From: Propionicicella superfundia DSM 22317
GTDB lineage: Bacteria; Actinomycetota; Actinomycetes; Propionibacteriales; Propionibacteriaceae
Assembly (NCBI RefSeq): GCF_000423465.1
Contig: NZ_AUIA01000012.1
Coordinates: forward strand, 1 to 64,000
Direction: 5' to 3'
DNA: 64,000 nt
This document shows positions 7,546 to 16,323 of this stretch, one piece after another. Both the position numbers and the translations under genes were made by a program. How positions within the stretch are numbered: the stretch's first letter is position 1; each line of letters starts with the position of its first letter. The notes below the pieces were generated by a model. The model was not told the origin of the DNA and searched no databases. It worked only from the letters and a program-made list of their open reading frames with translations.

Positions 7546-8228
7546 CCGTACTGCCGGCCCCGCATGCCGAGCACCGCGGTCGAACTGGAGGCGAGCGGGC
7601 GGACCGTACGCCTCAACCGACCCCGATCGGGACTGCTTCCCCGCCCACGGGTGGACGAAGCTCGACGTCGCGGAGCACGACCTGTCGGTCGCCGACGGCA
7701 TCGTGCGCGCCGCGCGACCGCCCCAGCATGCTGCATCGGTTCCCGACCGGGCTGAGCGGTGAGAAGGGCCGCCCGAAGCGGCTCCCCGCCGGCCCCCGCG
7801 GATCGGGACGGTGAAGGTCCCCTGCCGACCTGGGCCGAGCGCGACGGCGTCCCCGCCGGTGCGGATGGTGTCCGTGTCGATCGTGGGGCACGCCCCGGGC
7901 GAGATCGGCGCGTGACGAAGGGACCGTCCACGGCACGCGCATTGTGCGCTTTTCTGTACCGAATGCGGGCGGTCGGAGCGGGCTCACCGCCAGGATGCGC
8001 CGTTTCGTACCCGATCAGCCCGCCTGGCGCCGTCATCGGGTGCAGAACTCCGCAGTCGGGGCTCACTCCGACGTGAAGGACCCTCGTAAGGTACACAAAC
8101 CCGCAGTCCGGTCGACCGGCCCGCTGCGGCGCGGGCTGCGGACTCCCCTGAGGGATCGGTCCGGCCGGACACGCCGGGAGACGGGTTCCGAGCGTCCGAG
8201 GAGCTGCAGGCGCTCCGCGTCACCGCGT
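7546..8228. other. Gene-poor region with possible gene remnants and a dispersed motif
   Basis: About 680 bases lie between the coiled-coil gene and the Lrp-type gene. No frame has a ribosome site plus a recognisable product. Short stretches in different minus-strand frames look protein-like but are broken by frame changes, so a decayed gene is possible but not shown. Bases about 7958-7983 and 8036-8054 match an intergenic element also found at 26.9-27.0 kb. Confidence 0.4.
7958..8054. repeat. Dispersed intergenic element, copy 1 (GTGCAGAACTCCGCAG type)
   Basis: TTCTGTACCGAATGCGG followed by CGGTCG, and 55-60 bases later GGGTGCAGAACTCCGCAG, recur with small changes in the spacer at 26.85-27.01 kb. 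No ORF spans the element. It may be a small non-autonomous repeat or a binding-site cluster. Confidence 0.45.
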
Positions 8229-8504
8229 TCAGGAACCCAGGGAGAAGGCGGCCTCGATGTCGCCGGAGGAGTACGTGCGGAAAGCGATGTGCGTCTCGGT
8301 CCCTTCGACCCCCGGCACCTTGTTGAGGTGATCGGCGACGACCGTGGCGACGTCGTCGATGGTTTTCACGCGCACGAGGGCGATCAGGTCGATCGTCCCC
8401 GTCACGGAGTAGACCTCGCTGACCTGGGGCAGATCCGCGATGGCCTGGCCGACCTCGGGGATCCGCGCCACGTCCGCCGACACGAACACAATCGCGGTGA
8501 TCAT
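8229..8504 (-). CDS. Stand-alone Lrp/AsnC-type ligand-binding (RAM) domain protein
   Basis: The 91-residue product is the alpha/beta ACT-like sensing half of Lrp/AsnC regulators (MITAIVFVSAD, VSEVYSVTGTIDLIALVRVK) without the DNA-binding half. Such single-domain proteins assemble as dimers or octamers, bind small effectors such as amino acids, and can modulate full-length Lrp proteins. Its target here is unknown. It is a single-gene unit. Confidence 0.85.
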   Translation of the reverse strand: MITAIVFVSADVARIPEVGQAIADLPQVSEVYSVTGTIDLIALVRVKTIDDVATVVADHLNKVPGVEGTETHIAFRTYSSGDIEAAFSLGS

Positions 8505-8632
8505 GCCGGAATCCTAGCCGGGCCGGGCCTCGCGCGGGCAGCGACGAGAAGTGACCAGCCCTGCGCCGGGAGCCAGGAACACACGCCGAGCTGACCCGCG
8601 CCCGTTGCATCGAGGGGGCGTGCCGACCGGGC

Positions 8633-8645
8633 TACCCTGAGACGG
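8633..8645 (+). promoter_or_regulatory. -10 box for a leaderless Nudix transcript
   Basis: TACCCT at 8633-8638 lies six bases before GTG 8645, and no Shine-Dalgarno sequence is present. This is the usual geometry of actinobacterial leaderless genes. Confidence 0.45.
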
Positions 8646-9130
8646 TGCCAACTCCCGAGTTCATCGTCCAGCTTCGTCAGCACGTCGGCACCATGCCGCT
8701 GTGGTTGTCGGGATCGACGGCCGTGGTCGTGCGCGGCGTCGCCGACGACACGGAGGTGCTGCTGGTACAGCGGGCCGACAACGGAGAATGGGGGCCTGTC
8801 GCCGGCATCATCGACCCCGGGGAGCAGCCGCACGCCGCCGCCGTCCGGGAGGTCGCCGAAGAGGCCGGCGTCGAGGCCGTCGCCGAGCGGCTGGTCTGGC
8901 TCACCGTGACGGAGACGATCACCTACGACAACGGTGACCGGACGCAGTACATCGACCATGTGTTCCGCTGCGGCTGGGTGACCGGCGATCCGCGACCCGT
9001 GGACGGCGAGGCGACGCGCGCCGAGTTCTTCCCGGTGTCGGCGCTGCCGCCGATGACCGAGCGCAACGTCACCCGGATCCGCCTCGCCCTGGAGAACCGG
9101 CCCGAGGCGCATTTCGGCTCGGTCTCCTGA
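8645..9130 (+). CDS. Nudix hydrolase
   Basis: The 161-residue protein has a complete Nudix box at residues 54-76 (G-x5-E-x7-REVAEEAG), which binds the metal that cleaves nucleoside-diphosphate-linked substrates. It belongs to the MutT/ADP-ribose-type group; the substrate cannot be assigned. The GTG start has no ribosome site but follows a -10-like box at leaderless spacing. It ends nine bases before the convergent hydrolase stop. Confidence 0.85.
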   Translation: MPTPEFIVQLRQHVGTMPLWLSGSTAVVVRGVADDTEVLLVQRADNGEWGPVAGIIDPGEQPHAAAVREVAEEAGVEAVAERLVWLTVTETITYDNGDRTQYIDHVFRCGWVTGDPRPVDGEATRAEFFPVSALPPMTERNVTRIRLALENRPEAHFGSVS

Positions 9131-9138
9131 CGGCCGCG

Positions 9139-9963
9139 TCAGAGGACGTCGGCGAACCCGATCAACGCCCTGGTGAACGCCTCGGCGTGGGTCACGTTGA
9201 TGCCGTGCGGCCCGTCGGGGATGACCTCCAACTGGCTGGTCGGGATGATGTCGCCCATCCGGGCCGCGCTGGCGGCGAAGGGGACGTTCTGGTCGCCCTC
9301 CCCGTGGATCACGAGCACCGCGACGCCGGCGTTCGCCAGGTCGGCGCGGAAGTCCTGCGCCCATAGCCCGATGGTCTCGACGAGCGCGGGCAGCGCGGCC
9401 TGCGCGGCGATCTCGTGCGCGGCCGCCACCTGTTCGGGGGACGCCTTCAGCCCGGTCGGCGTGGAGAAGAACGACACCAGGAAGTCCTCCAGGAAGCCCT
9501 CGCGGTCCGCGCGGCAGGCGTCCTGCATGTCGGTGAACCCCTGGATCGGCATCGCCCCGCCGGGATTGGTGTCGGTGATCCCCAGCGCGGGCGTGACGGA
9601 CGACGCGAACACCACGCCGGCGAGCCGGCCGACGTCCTGCGTACCGAGGTAGCGCGCGACCTCTCCGCCGCCCATGGAGAAGCCGACGAGCACGGCGTCG
9701 GTGAGGTCGAGCTGCTCCATGAGGGACGCCAGATCGGCGGTGAGCGTGTCGTAGTCGTACCCGGTCGACGGTTTCGACGACCGGCCGAAGCCGCGGCGGT
9801 CGTACGCGACGACGCGATACCCGGCGGCCGTCAACGGGCCGACGTTGGCCGCCCAGGCCGCCGCCGAGAGCGACCAGCCGTGGATGAGGACGACGGGACG
9901 ACCGTCACCGCCGGAATCCTCGTAGTACAGCGAAACTCCGTCAGCCACAGTCAGCTCGGGCAT
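9139..9963 (-). CDS. Alpha/beta hydrolase, non-haem chloroperoxidase/esterase type
   Basis: The 274-residue protein carries the classical fold: VVLIHGWSLS oxyanion region, nucleophile Ser96 in GFSMGGG, acid Asp224 in GEGDQNVP and His253 in PDGPHGIN. The GGGE continuation and the length are typical of the cofactor-free haloperoxidase/arylesterase group, so ester or perhydrolase activity is likely. No export signal is seen. ATG 9963 is preferred over GTG 9969 because AGGAG then lies six bases upstream. Confidence 0.85.
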   Translation of the reverse strand: MPELTVADGVSLYYEDSGGDGRPVVLIHGWSLSAAAWAANVGPLTAAGYRVVAYDRRGFGRSSKPSTGYDYDTLTADLASLMEQLDLTDAVLVGFSMGGGEVARYLGTQDVGRLAGVVFASSVTPALGITDTNPGGAMPIQGFTDMQDACRADREGFLEDFLVSFFSTPTGLKASPEQVAAAHEIAAQAALPALVETIGLWAQDFRADLANAGVAVLVIHGEGDQNVPFAASAARMGDIIPTSQLEVIPDGPHGINVTHAEAFTRALIGFADVL

Positions 9964-10118
9964 GGGCACTCCTCATCGATGCGCGATGGACCCGAGTATC
10001 CCAAACCGTCCGGTCACGGACCAGGGTGCCGGGGGCATCCGCCGCACCCGGATCGACGACCGGGCATTGCGCTCCTGGCGGCTCGTCGTGGATCGGTCAG
10101 CAGCCCGCGAGTACGGCG

Positions 10119-10148
10119 ACGGGCGGCACCACGCAGGATGCCGCCCGT
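10119..10148 (-). terminator. Hairpin terminator after the rpsF-ssb-rpsR-rplI operon
   Basis: ACGGGCGGCA and TGCCGCCCGT form a perfect 10-bp stem with a 10-base loop, 14 bases past the rplI stop. There is no U-tract, which is common for high-GC terminators. Confidence 0.6.
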
Positions 10149-10161
10149 TCGTACGTGGATG

Positions 10162-10608
10162 TCAGGCCGCGACGACCGACACCGTGATGTGCGCGGTGAC
10201 GGCCTCGTGCAGCTTGAGCCCGACGGTGTGCGCGCCGAGCGACTTGATCGGCTTGGTGATCTCGACGACGCGCTTGTCGAGCTGCGGGCCGCCGGCCTTC
10301 TTGACGGCCAGGACGATCTCGGCGGACGTGACGGCGCCGAAGAGCTTGCCCTCGCCGCTGGCACGCACTCCGACCTCGACCGACAGTGCCTCGAGCTGGT
10401 CGCGGACCTCCTTGGCGTGGTCGATGCCACGGATCTCGCGGGCGTCACGGGCGCGCTTGATGCCGTCGATCTGCTTCTCGGCGCCCTTGCTCCAGGCCAT
10501 CGCGAAACCGCGAGGAAGGAGGAAGTTGCGGCCGTAGCCGTCCTTCACGTCGACGACGTCCCCGGGGATGCCCAGGTGCTCGACGGGAGCGGTGAGAATG
10601 AGCTTCAT
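10162..10608 (-). CDS. rplI: 50S ribosomal protein L9
   Basis: This 148-residue protein binds 23S rRNA at the base of the L1 stalk. The N-terminal rRNA-binding signature is intact (GDVVDVKDGYGRNFLLPRGF, residues 16-35), joined by a long helix to the C-terminal domain. It is the last gene of the operon, 12 bases after rpsR, with AGGGGGAAGGT before the ATG. Confidence 0.97.
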   Translation of the reverse strand: MKLILTAPVEHLGIPGDVVDVKDGYGRNFLLPRGFAMAWSKGAEKQIDGIKRARDAREIRGIDHAKEVRDQLEALSVEVGVRASGEGKLFGAVTSAEIVLAVKKAGGPQLDKRVVEITKPIKSLGAHTVGLKLHEAVTAHITVSVVAA

Positions 10609-10620
10609 ACCTTCCCCCTG

Positions 10621-10857
10621 TCAGCGAGCGGTGGACGCGTAGGGCAGGAGCGCGACCTCGCGCGCGTTCTTGATCGCCGTGGCGACCTTGCGCTGCTCCT
10701 GGACGGACAGACCGGTGACGCGGCGGGCGCGGATCTTGCCCCGCTCGGAGATGAACTTCCGCAGCGTGGCGGTGTCCTTGTAGTCGATGTGGCCGATCTT
10801 GATCGACTTCACCGGGATGATCTTCTTCTTGTTGTTCGGCTTGCGTGGCGCGGCCAC
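10621..10857 (-). CDS. rpsR: 30S ribosomal protein S18
   Basis: The 78-residue protein begins at GTG 10857, preceded by GAGGAGAACCACC. The core ([19 protein letters not shown], then [20 protein letters not shown]) is the S18 signature. It pairs with S6 on the small-subunit platform. No CXXC zinc-type motif is seen, so this is a zinc-independent form. Confidence 0.97.
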   Translation of the reverse strand: MAAPRKPNNKKKIIPVKSIKIGHIDYKDTATLRKFISERGKIRARRVTGLSVQEQRKVATAIKNAREVALLPYASTAR

Positions 10858-10942
10858 GGTGGTTCTCCTCGTGTGTCCGGGCCGGTCATGGCCCTGGTCG
10901 TTGCCCGGGTCTCCGGGCTCCGCAGGCGTCTGCGGAAGGGGA

Positions 10943-11452
10943 TCAGAAGGGGGGCTCGTCGCTCTGGGGCTGCGCCCAGGGGTCGCTGGCCGGCGCGGCG
11001 GGTCGGGAGTCGCCACCGGACCACGGGTCGTTACCGCCACCCGTGTTGTGACTGCCGCCCGACGAGTAGTTGCCGCCACCACCACCGCTGTTGTTGCGGG
11101 TGACCTTCGCCGATGCGTACCGCAGGGACGGGCCGATCTCGTCGACCTCGATCTCGAACACGGTGCGCCGCTCCCCCTCGCGCGTCTCGTAGCTACGCGA
11201 GCGGAGACGCCCCTGGACGATGACGCGCATGCCCTTGGTGAGGGTCTCGGTCACGTTCTCGGCCGCCTGCCGCCACACGGAGCAGTTGAGGAACATCGCC
11301 TCGCCGTCTTTCCATTCGCTGGTCTGACGGTCGAAGGTACGCGGCGTGGAGGCCACGGTGAAGTTGGCCACCTGCGCTCCCGACGGGGTGAAGCGGAGGT
11401 CAGGGTCGGCGGTGAGGTTGCCGACCACGGTGATGATGGTTTCGCCTGCCAT
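10943..11452 (-). CDS. ssb: Single-stranded DNA-binding protein
   Basis: The 169-residue protein has an OB fold at 1-112 ([46 protein letters not shown]). A Gly/Asn/Ser-rich linker follows, then the acidic tip DEPPF, which recruits replication and repair partners. It protects single-stranded DNA in replication and repair. Position between rpsF and rpsR is the standard arrangement. Confidence 0.97.
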   Translation of the reverse strand: MAGETIITVVGNLTADPDLRFTPSGAQVANFTVASTPRTFDRQTSEWKDGEAMFLNCSVWRQAAENVTETLTKGMRVIVQGRLRSRSYETREGERRTVFEIEVDEIGPSLRYASAKVTRNNSGGGGGNYSSGGSHNTGGGNDPWSGGDSRPAAPASDPWAQPQSDEPPF

Positions 11453-11551
11453 GAGTGCCTTCTATCGGTGAGTCGTGACTGTCCGTAAGTCTGCCAGGCC
11501 GGTGCGACGCGTTTGAAGAGCCGACCGGGAGGCTGTGGACAGTCGCCGGGC

Positions 11552-11839
11552 TCAGTTGTCGGTCCGCAGGACCTTCGTCCGCATGACCTGCTCGTTGATC
11601 GTGAACTGGCGATCCAGTTCCTTCACGTCGTCAGGCGCGGCCGTCACGTTGAGCACGGCGTAGATGCCCTCGGGCTTCTTGTTGATCTCGTACGCCATCC
11701 GGCGCTTACCCCACACGTCCACGTTGTCGACGGTGCCACCGGCCTTGGTGATGACGGTCAGATGCTTGTCCAACAGCGGAGTGACCTGCCGGTCGTCCAC
11801 GTCAGGATCGATGATGACCATGATCTCGTAGGTGCGCAT
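11552..11839 (-). CDS. rpsF: 30S ribosomal protein S6
   Basis: The 95-residue protein starts at ATG 11839, with GGAGGTGGAG upstream. [15 protein letters not shown] and [19 protein letters not shown] are diagnostic. It is the first gene of the rpsF-ssb-rpsR-rplI operon and forms the S6:S18 heterodimer on the 30S platform. Confidence 0.97.
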   Translation of the reverse strand: MRTYEIMVIIDPDVDDRQVTPLLDKHLTVITKAGGTVDNVDVWGKRRMAYEINKKPEGIYAVLNVTAAPDDVKELDRQFTINEQVMRTKVLRTDN

Positions 11840-12032
11840 GCGCGAACTCCACCTCCTCTGGTCTCGAACGGCCACGGGGCGATCCCGTGGCAGGAGGGCG
11901 AATGCCTGTGTCACGGGCTCGGGCCCGCACACAAGGTGCCACTCTACTGGACGCGCCTCGCCGCGACCAAAGCCGGAGACCTCCGCGGCTCCCCCCGCCG
12001 ACACCGCTCCCGCGATGCCGCACGACGGCGGC

Positions 12033-12263
12033 TCACGGGCGCGGAGGCGGCTCCTGCTCCCACCGGAAGTCCAGTCGCGTGAGCCCCGGCCCGCCGGCGA
12101 CGAAACAGACGTCGGGGTGGACGAGCGCCACCAGTTCCTGGCCGACCTCCGCGCAGGACAGGAGTTCCGCGTCGAACGCGCGGCCGCCGACCTCGATCCG
12201 CACCATCCTGGCCGATGTCGTCGTCCGGCGAACGCGCTCCCGGAAATCGATCGCCGTGTTCAT
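12033..12263 (-). CDS. Small TOBE-like protein, hypothetical
   Basis: The 76-residue frame has high third-position GC and a GGAG site four bases before ATG 12263. Residues about 20-60 ([20 protein letters not shown], then [14 protein letters not shown]) resemble the OB-like TOBE module at the C-terminus of ABC-importer ATPases or in molybdate-binding proteins. No ATPase is attached, so it is either a stand-alone ligand-binding module or a remnant. It lies 193 bases upstream of rpsF on the same strand. Confidence 0.5.
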   Translation of the reverse strand: MNTAIDFRERVRRTTTSARMVRIEVGGRAFDAELLSCAEVGQELVALVHPDVCFVAGGPGLTRLDFRWEQEPPPRP

Positions 12264-12278
12264 GATCTCCAGCGCCGT

Positions 12279-12360
12279 GGCCGCCCGTCTGGCCGCGACG
12301 CTACGCCTGGGCCGGGACGCTACCCGTCCCCCGGTAGCGTCCCGGCCGAGGTGTAGCTAC
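12279..12360. repeat. Dispersed hairpin element, copy 1
   Basis: Arms 12310-12324 and 12333-12347 form a perfect 15-bp stem around an 8-base loop. About 80 bp here align with 39678-39758, sharing CGCTACGCCTGGGCCG, CCCGTCCCCCGGTAGC and TCCCGGCCG. In this copy the inner stem is perfect and the outer one has decayed. It lies between two minus-strand genes. Confidence 0.7.
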
Positions 12361-12367
12361 ACGAGCG

Positions 12368-12805
12368 TCAGCGCGACCGCGGCGTGGACACGACCCGCTC
12401 GCCCGCCTCGCGCCAGGCGGCCAGCCCGCCGCGGACGAAGAACGCCCGGTACCCGTCGGCCGCCAACTGCGCCGCCGCCTGGGACGCCCGGTTGCCGTAC
12501 GAGCAGATCGTCACGATCGTGCGTCCGGGCACCTGCGCCGGGACGTCGGTGGCGAGCCATCCGAGCTGGATGTGGATCGCCGGCTGCGCGTGGGCCGTGC
12601 GGTACTCGTTCGGCGTGCGGACGTCCACCAGCACCGCCCCTGCCCGCAGCTCGGCCAGCGCCTCGCCCACACCGATCCCCGATCCGGACGGGACGTCCGC
12701 CCCGACACCGACATCCCCGCCGGTCGGCGACTCCCCCGGAGCGAAGCGCTCCCCCACGCGGCCGGGCTCCCGGTCGCGCGCCGGGCCGGGAGCGTCGGCC
12801 GTCAC
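12368..12805 (-). CDS. Rhodanese-like sulfurtransferase
   Basis: The 145-residue protein has a disordered N-terminus of about 45 residues, then a single rhodanese domain. The active-site loop CSYGNRAS contains the catalytic Cys that carries a persulfide. GTG 12805 overlaps the stop of the acyl-CoA synthetase gene, so the two are translationally coupled. The reason for pairing a sulfurtransferase with a fatty-acid ligase is not evident. Confidence 0.82.
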   Translation of the reverse strand: MTADAPGPARDREPGRVGERFAPGESPTGGDVGVGADVPSGSGIGVGEALAELRAGAVLVDVRTPNEYRTAHAQPAIHIQLGWLATDVPAQVPGRTIVTICSYGNRASQAAAQLAADGYRAFFVRGGLAAWREAGERVVSTPRSR

Positions 12806-14577
12806 CGCTTCCGCCCGTCGAACTTCGTGTACATCTCGTCGATCAGCTCGTGGAAGCGGTGCTCGACCTCCTTGCGCTTCACCTTCAGCGTCGGTGTCAG
12901 CAGCCCGCTCTCGGTGCTGAACTCGTCGGAGACGATCCGCACGTCCTTGATCTGCTCGTGGTGCGCCAGCCGTTCGGTGAGCTCGGCGATGCGGCGCTTC
13001 GTCTCCTCCAGGATCTCGGGCAGTTCGAACAGCTCCTCCCGTTTCGACCACGTGAGCTGCAACTGCTTGGCCAGTTCCTCCAGGTTCGGCAGCGACGGGC
13101 TGACCAGCAGCGTGACGTAGGGACGGTTGTCCCCCAGCAGCATCGCGTACTCGAACAGCGGGTCGGCCAGCACCATCCCCTCGATGGGGGCCGGCGCGAT
13201 GTTCTTCCCGTTGGACGTGACGATGAGGTCCTTGATCCGGTCGGTGATGAGGAGGAACCCGTCCTCGTCGAGATGCCCGACGTCGCCGGTGTGCAGCCAG
13301 CCGTCGCGCAGCACGCGCGCCGTCTCCTCGGGCATCCCCCAGTACCCCGCCATCACGTTCGGCCCGCGGTAGCAGATCTCCCCGCCGTCGCCGATCCGGA
13401 TCTCCCCGCCCGGCACGACGCGACCCGACGCGCCGACCCGCCACGCCGCCGGGGCGTCGAAGCTCACCAGCGGCGACGCCTCCGTCAGGCCGTACCCCGA
13501 CAGCAACTGGATGCCGCACGCCGAGAAGAACTGCTGGACGTCCCGGCGCAGCGGGGCGCCGCCGCAGGCCAGCACGGTCTTCGGCCCGCCGATCGCATCG
13601 CGGATCGCCCGGAACACGAGGACATCCGCGACCGCCACCTGCGCGCGCGTCCAGGCACCGGGACGCCGACCGTCCAGGTAGGCGTCCTGCGCGCGCGTCC
13701 CGACGCCCATCGCCCAGCCGAAGACCGCCCGCTTGAACGCCGATCCCCGCACCCGCTGATGCGCGACGGCGAACACCTTCTCGTACAACCGCGGGACGCT
13801 CACCAGCAGCGTCGGCCGCGCGGCGACCATCCCGTCGGCGACGGTCCGCGGGTCGGGCCAGTACGTGTTCATACAGCCGTGGGCGAGCACGAAGAAGGTC
13901 CACGCCCGTTCCAGTGCGTGGCTGAGCGGGAGGAAGCACAGGCTGTGGTCGTCCGCGGTGACGTCGAAGAACTGGTCGAGGCTGTCGACCTGGAACGTGA
14001 AGCCGCGATGGGTGAGCATCACCCCTTTGGGGACACCGGTCGTCCCGGACGTGTAGATGAGCGACGCCAGGTCGTCGGCCGTCGCGGCCGACAGGCGGGT
14101 GTCGATCTCGGCCTCCTCGGCGGCGCTGGGGTCGGGCAGCCCGGCGAGAGTGGGGATGTCGGCACCGGCGTCCGCGAAGGACACGACGAGACGCAGGTCG
14201 GGCAACTCGGCGCGGGGGATGACCGCCAACTCCGCGCCCGAGGCGACGAAGGCGGCGACGCAGCCGGCGTCGGCGAGAACATGGCGAACCTCGGACTCGC
14301 CGCTCGTGGCGTACAGCGGGACGACGACGGCCCCGGCCGTGAGGACGGCCAGATCGGCGACCGTCCATTCGGGCAGGTTCGGCGCGAAGATGGCGACGCG
14401 GTCGCCTCGCTGGATGCCGGAGCGGACCAGGAGAGCCGCGACCCGCCGCACCTCACCCCAGAGCTCTTCGTATGTGGCCGTGCGCCACCCGTCGCCCTCG
14501 GCGACCCGGGTGGCGATCCGGTCCCCGTTCTCCACCCCTGCCGCCGCCAGGCGTACGGCGAGATTGCCCCGATCCAT
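12802..14577 (-). CDS. Long-chain fatty acid-CoA ligase (FadD15-like AMP-binding enzyme)
   Basis: The 591-residue enzyme activates fatty acids to acyl-CoA through an acyl-adenylate. Seen: the P-loop LIYTSGTTGVPKGVML, the GYGLTEASP adenine motif, HTGDVG, and KDLIVTSNGKNIAPAPIE near the C-terminal hinge. These match the actinobacterial long-chain acyl-CoA synthetases of the FadD15 group. ATG 14577 follows GGAGGAGCAC. It is divergent from the endonuclease IV gene and close to the ether-lipid-like operon that starts at 15552, to which it could supply acyl-CoA. Confidence 0.88.
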   Translation of the reverse strand: MDRGNLAVRLAAAGVENGDRIATRVAEGDGWRTATYEELWGEVRRVAALLVRSGIQRGDRVAIFAPNLPEWTVADLAVLTAGAVVVPLYATSGESEVRHVLADAGCVAAFVASGAELAVIPRAELPDLRLVVSFADAGADIPTLAGLPDPSAAEEAEIDTRLSAATADDLASLIYTSGTTGVPKGVMLTHRGFTFQVDSLDQFFDVTADDHSLCFLPLSHALERAWTFFVLAHGCMNTYWPDPRTVADGMVAARPTLLVSVPRLYEKVFAVAHQRVRGSAFKRAVFGWAMGVGTRAQDAYLDGRRPGAWTRAQVAVADVLVFRAIRDAIGGPKTVLACGGAPLRRDVQQFFSACGIQLLSGYGLTEASPLVSFDAPAAWRVGASGRVVPGGEIRIGDGGEICYRGPNVMAGYWGMPEETARVLRDGWLHTGDVGHLDEDGFLLITDRIKDLIVTSNGKNIAPAPIEGMVLADPLFEYAMLLGDNRPYVTLLVSPSLPNLEELAKQLQLTWSKREELFELPEILEETKRRIAELTERLAHHEQIKDVRIVSDEFSTESGLLTPTLKVKRKEVEHRFHELIDEMYTKFDGRKR

Positions 14578-14640
14578 GTGCTCCTCCGGCCCTCCGCGGG
14601 CCGACCCGGCCCCACTGCTCTTTCCATGATGCCCGGTCGG

Positions 14641-14654
14641 TAGGCTGCGGACCA
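14641..14654 (+). promoter_or_regulatory. -10 box for a leaderless endonuclease IV transcript
   Basis: TAGGCT at 14641-14646 is followed by seven bases and then ATG 14654, without a ribosome-binding site. Confidence 0.45.
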
Positions 14655-15454
14655 TGAGCACGTTGATGGGCGCTCACGTCGACCAGGTCGATCCGCTCGC
14701 GGAGGCCCGGGCACGCGACGCGGCACTGAGCCAGTTCTTCCTGGGCGATCCGCAGGGGTGGAAGGGTCCGGCGATCGCCTACGACGGGGGTGCCGAGGCG
14801 CTCCGCGCCGATGCCGCCGCGGCGGGAGTGACGCTGTATGTCCACGCGCCGTACGTCCTCAATGTCGCGACGACGAACAACCGGATCCGCATCCCGTCGC
14901 GCAAGCTGCTGCAGCAGACGCTGACCGCGGCGGCGTCCATCGGGGCCGCCGGCGTCATCGTCCACGGCGGGCACGTCCTGAAGAACGACGACCCCGACAC
15001 CGGCTTCGACAACTGGCGCAAGTGCATCGACGGCCTGGACATCCCGGTCCCGCTGCTGATCGAGAACACCGCGGGCGGGGACAATGCGATGGCCCGCCAC
15101 CTCGAACGCATCGACCGTCTCTGGTCGACGATCGCTCCCGCGACGGGCAGCGATCGGGTCGGCTTCTGCCTCGACACGTGCCACGCCCACGCGGCCGGTC
15201 TCGACCTGTCGGGGCTCACCGACGCGATCCGGGCGATCACGGGTCGCATCGATCTCGTCCACGCCAACGACTCGCGGGACGCGTTCGGGTCGGGCGCGGA
15301 CCGTCACGCCAACCTGGGTGCGGGGCACTGCGACCCCGAGGGTCTCGTCGAGGTGGTCGCGACGGCCGGCGCGCCGGTCTGCGTCGAGACACCGGGCGGG
15401 GTCGAGGGGCAGGCCGCCGACCTGGCCTGGCTGGCCCAGCGGGTCACCGCCTGA
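14654..15454 (+). CDS. nfo: Endonuclease IV (AP endonuclease)
   Basis: The 266-residue TIM-barrel enzyme cuts DNA 5' to abasic sites in base-excision repair. The metal-binding positions are readable: YVHAPYVLN, IVHGGHV, LLIENTAGG, CLDTCHAHAAG, VHANDSRDAFGSGADRHANL with GAGH, and VCVETPGG. This is the complete set of His, Glu and Asp ligands for the trinuclear zinc site. The gene appears leaderless. Confidence 0.92.
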   Translation: MSTLMGAHVDQVDPLAEARARDAALSQFFLGDPQGWKGPAIAYDGGAEALRADAAAAGVTLYVHAPYVLNVATTNNRIRIPSRKLLQQTLTAAASIGAAGVIVHGGHVLKNDDPDTGFDNWRKCIDGLDIPVPLLIENTAGGDNAMARHLERIDRLWSTIAPATGSDRVGFCLDTCHAHAAGLDLSGLTDAIRAITGRIDLVHANDSRDAFGSGADRHANLGAGHCDPEGLVEVVATAGAPVCVETPGGVEGQAADLAWLAQRVTA

Positions 15455-15538
15455 CCGCGGCGGCGCGGCCGCGGCACAGACCCGGCGGGTCGCCGTCTGG
15501 ACTCCGCGGTCGGCCCTGTGACCGGGGCAATGCGCCAC

Positions 15539-15552
15539 TACAGTTGCAGATA
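15539..15552 (+). promoter_or_regulatory. -10 box for a leaderless SDR-operon transcript
   Basis: TACAGT at 15539-15544 stands seven bases before ATG 15552, and no Shine-Dalgarno site is visible. It should drive the four-gene operon 15552-19636. Confidence 0.5.
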
Positions 15553-16316
15553 TGAGCTGGGCTTTGATCACAGGCGGGACGTCGGGGATCGGCGCCGCCT
15601 ACGCGCGTCACCTCGCCTCGCAAGGGTATGACCTCGTCCTCGTCGCGCGGGACACCGCACGCCTGCGCGACAGCGCGACCGAGCTGACCGAGACGTTCGG
15701 GATCGAGGTCGAGACGATCAGCGCCGACCTCGCCGTCCGGACCGACGTCGACACGGTGGCCGCGCGGCTCGAGACCGGCGAGCGCCCGATCGACCTGTTC
15801 ATCAACAACGCCGGGTTCGGTCTGAAGAGCAAGCTGCTGGACGCCGACACCACCGAGCACGAGCGAGCGTTCGACGTGATGATCAGGGCCGTCCTCGTCC
15901 TCGGCGGAGCGGCGGGGCGAGGGATGAAGGTCCGCGGCCACGGCCGGATCGCCAACACCGGCTCCATGTCGTCGTGGATCTCGCAGGGCAACTACTCCGC
16001 CATCAAGGCCTGGGTGACGACCTACTCGGAGTCGCTGCGCAACGAGCTCGCCGGCACCGGCGTCACCGTGACGAACATCAGCCCCGGCTGGGTCCGGACC
16101 GAGTTCCACACGCGGGCGGGCATCCGCAACTCGCTGCCGGGCTGGGCCTGGGTGGACGCCGACACGATGGCTCGCCTCTCGCTCGGCGACATCCTCAAGG
16201 GCAGGCCCCAGTCGGTGCCCACGGCGATGTGGAAGCTCGGCACCTTCTTCGTCCGGCATGCACCCCGTTCCGTGATACGCCTCATCTCCAGGGCTCTCGT
16301 TCGCAGCCGCGAGTGA
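15552..16316 (+). CDS. Short-chain dehydrogenase/reductase
   Basis: The 254-residue Rossmann enzyme has TGGTSGIG cofactor binding at 7-14, NNAG, and a YSAIK catalytic Tyr-Lys pair. It belongs to the 17-beta-hydroxysteroid dehydrogenase/DltE-like group, which includes 3-ketoacyl and acyl-DHAP reductases. A basic hydrophobic C-terminus (VRHAPRSVIRLISRALVRSR) could touch the membrane. It is first in an operon with an acyltransferase and an AGPS homologue, so reduction of an acyl- or alkyl-DHAP intermediate is a reasonable but unproven role. Confidence 0.85.
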   Translation: MSWALITGGTSGIGAAYARHLASQGYDLVLVARDTARLRDSATELTETFGIEVETISADLAVRTDVDTVAARLETGERPIDLFINNAGFGLKSKLLDADTTEHERAFDVMIRAVLVLGGAAGRGMKVRGHGRIANTGSMSSWISQGNYSAIKAWVTTYSESLRNELAGTGVTVTNISPGWVRTEFHTRAGIRNSLPGWAWVDADTMARLSLGDILKGRPQSVPTAMWKLGTFFVRHAPRSVIRLISRALVRSRE

Positions 16317-16323
16317 GTACCAT

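Noticed and set aside
7759-8076. Plus-strand frame of 105 codons as a gene
   Set aside because: No ribosome site, no recognisable domain, and it overlaps the dispersed intergenic element.
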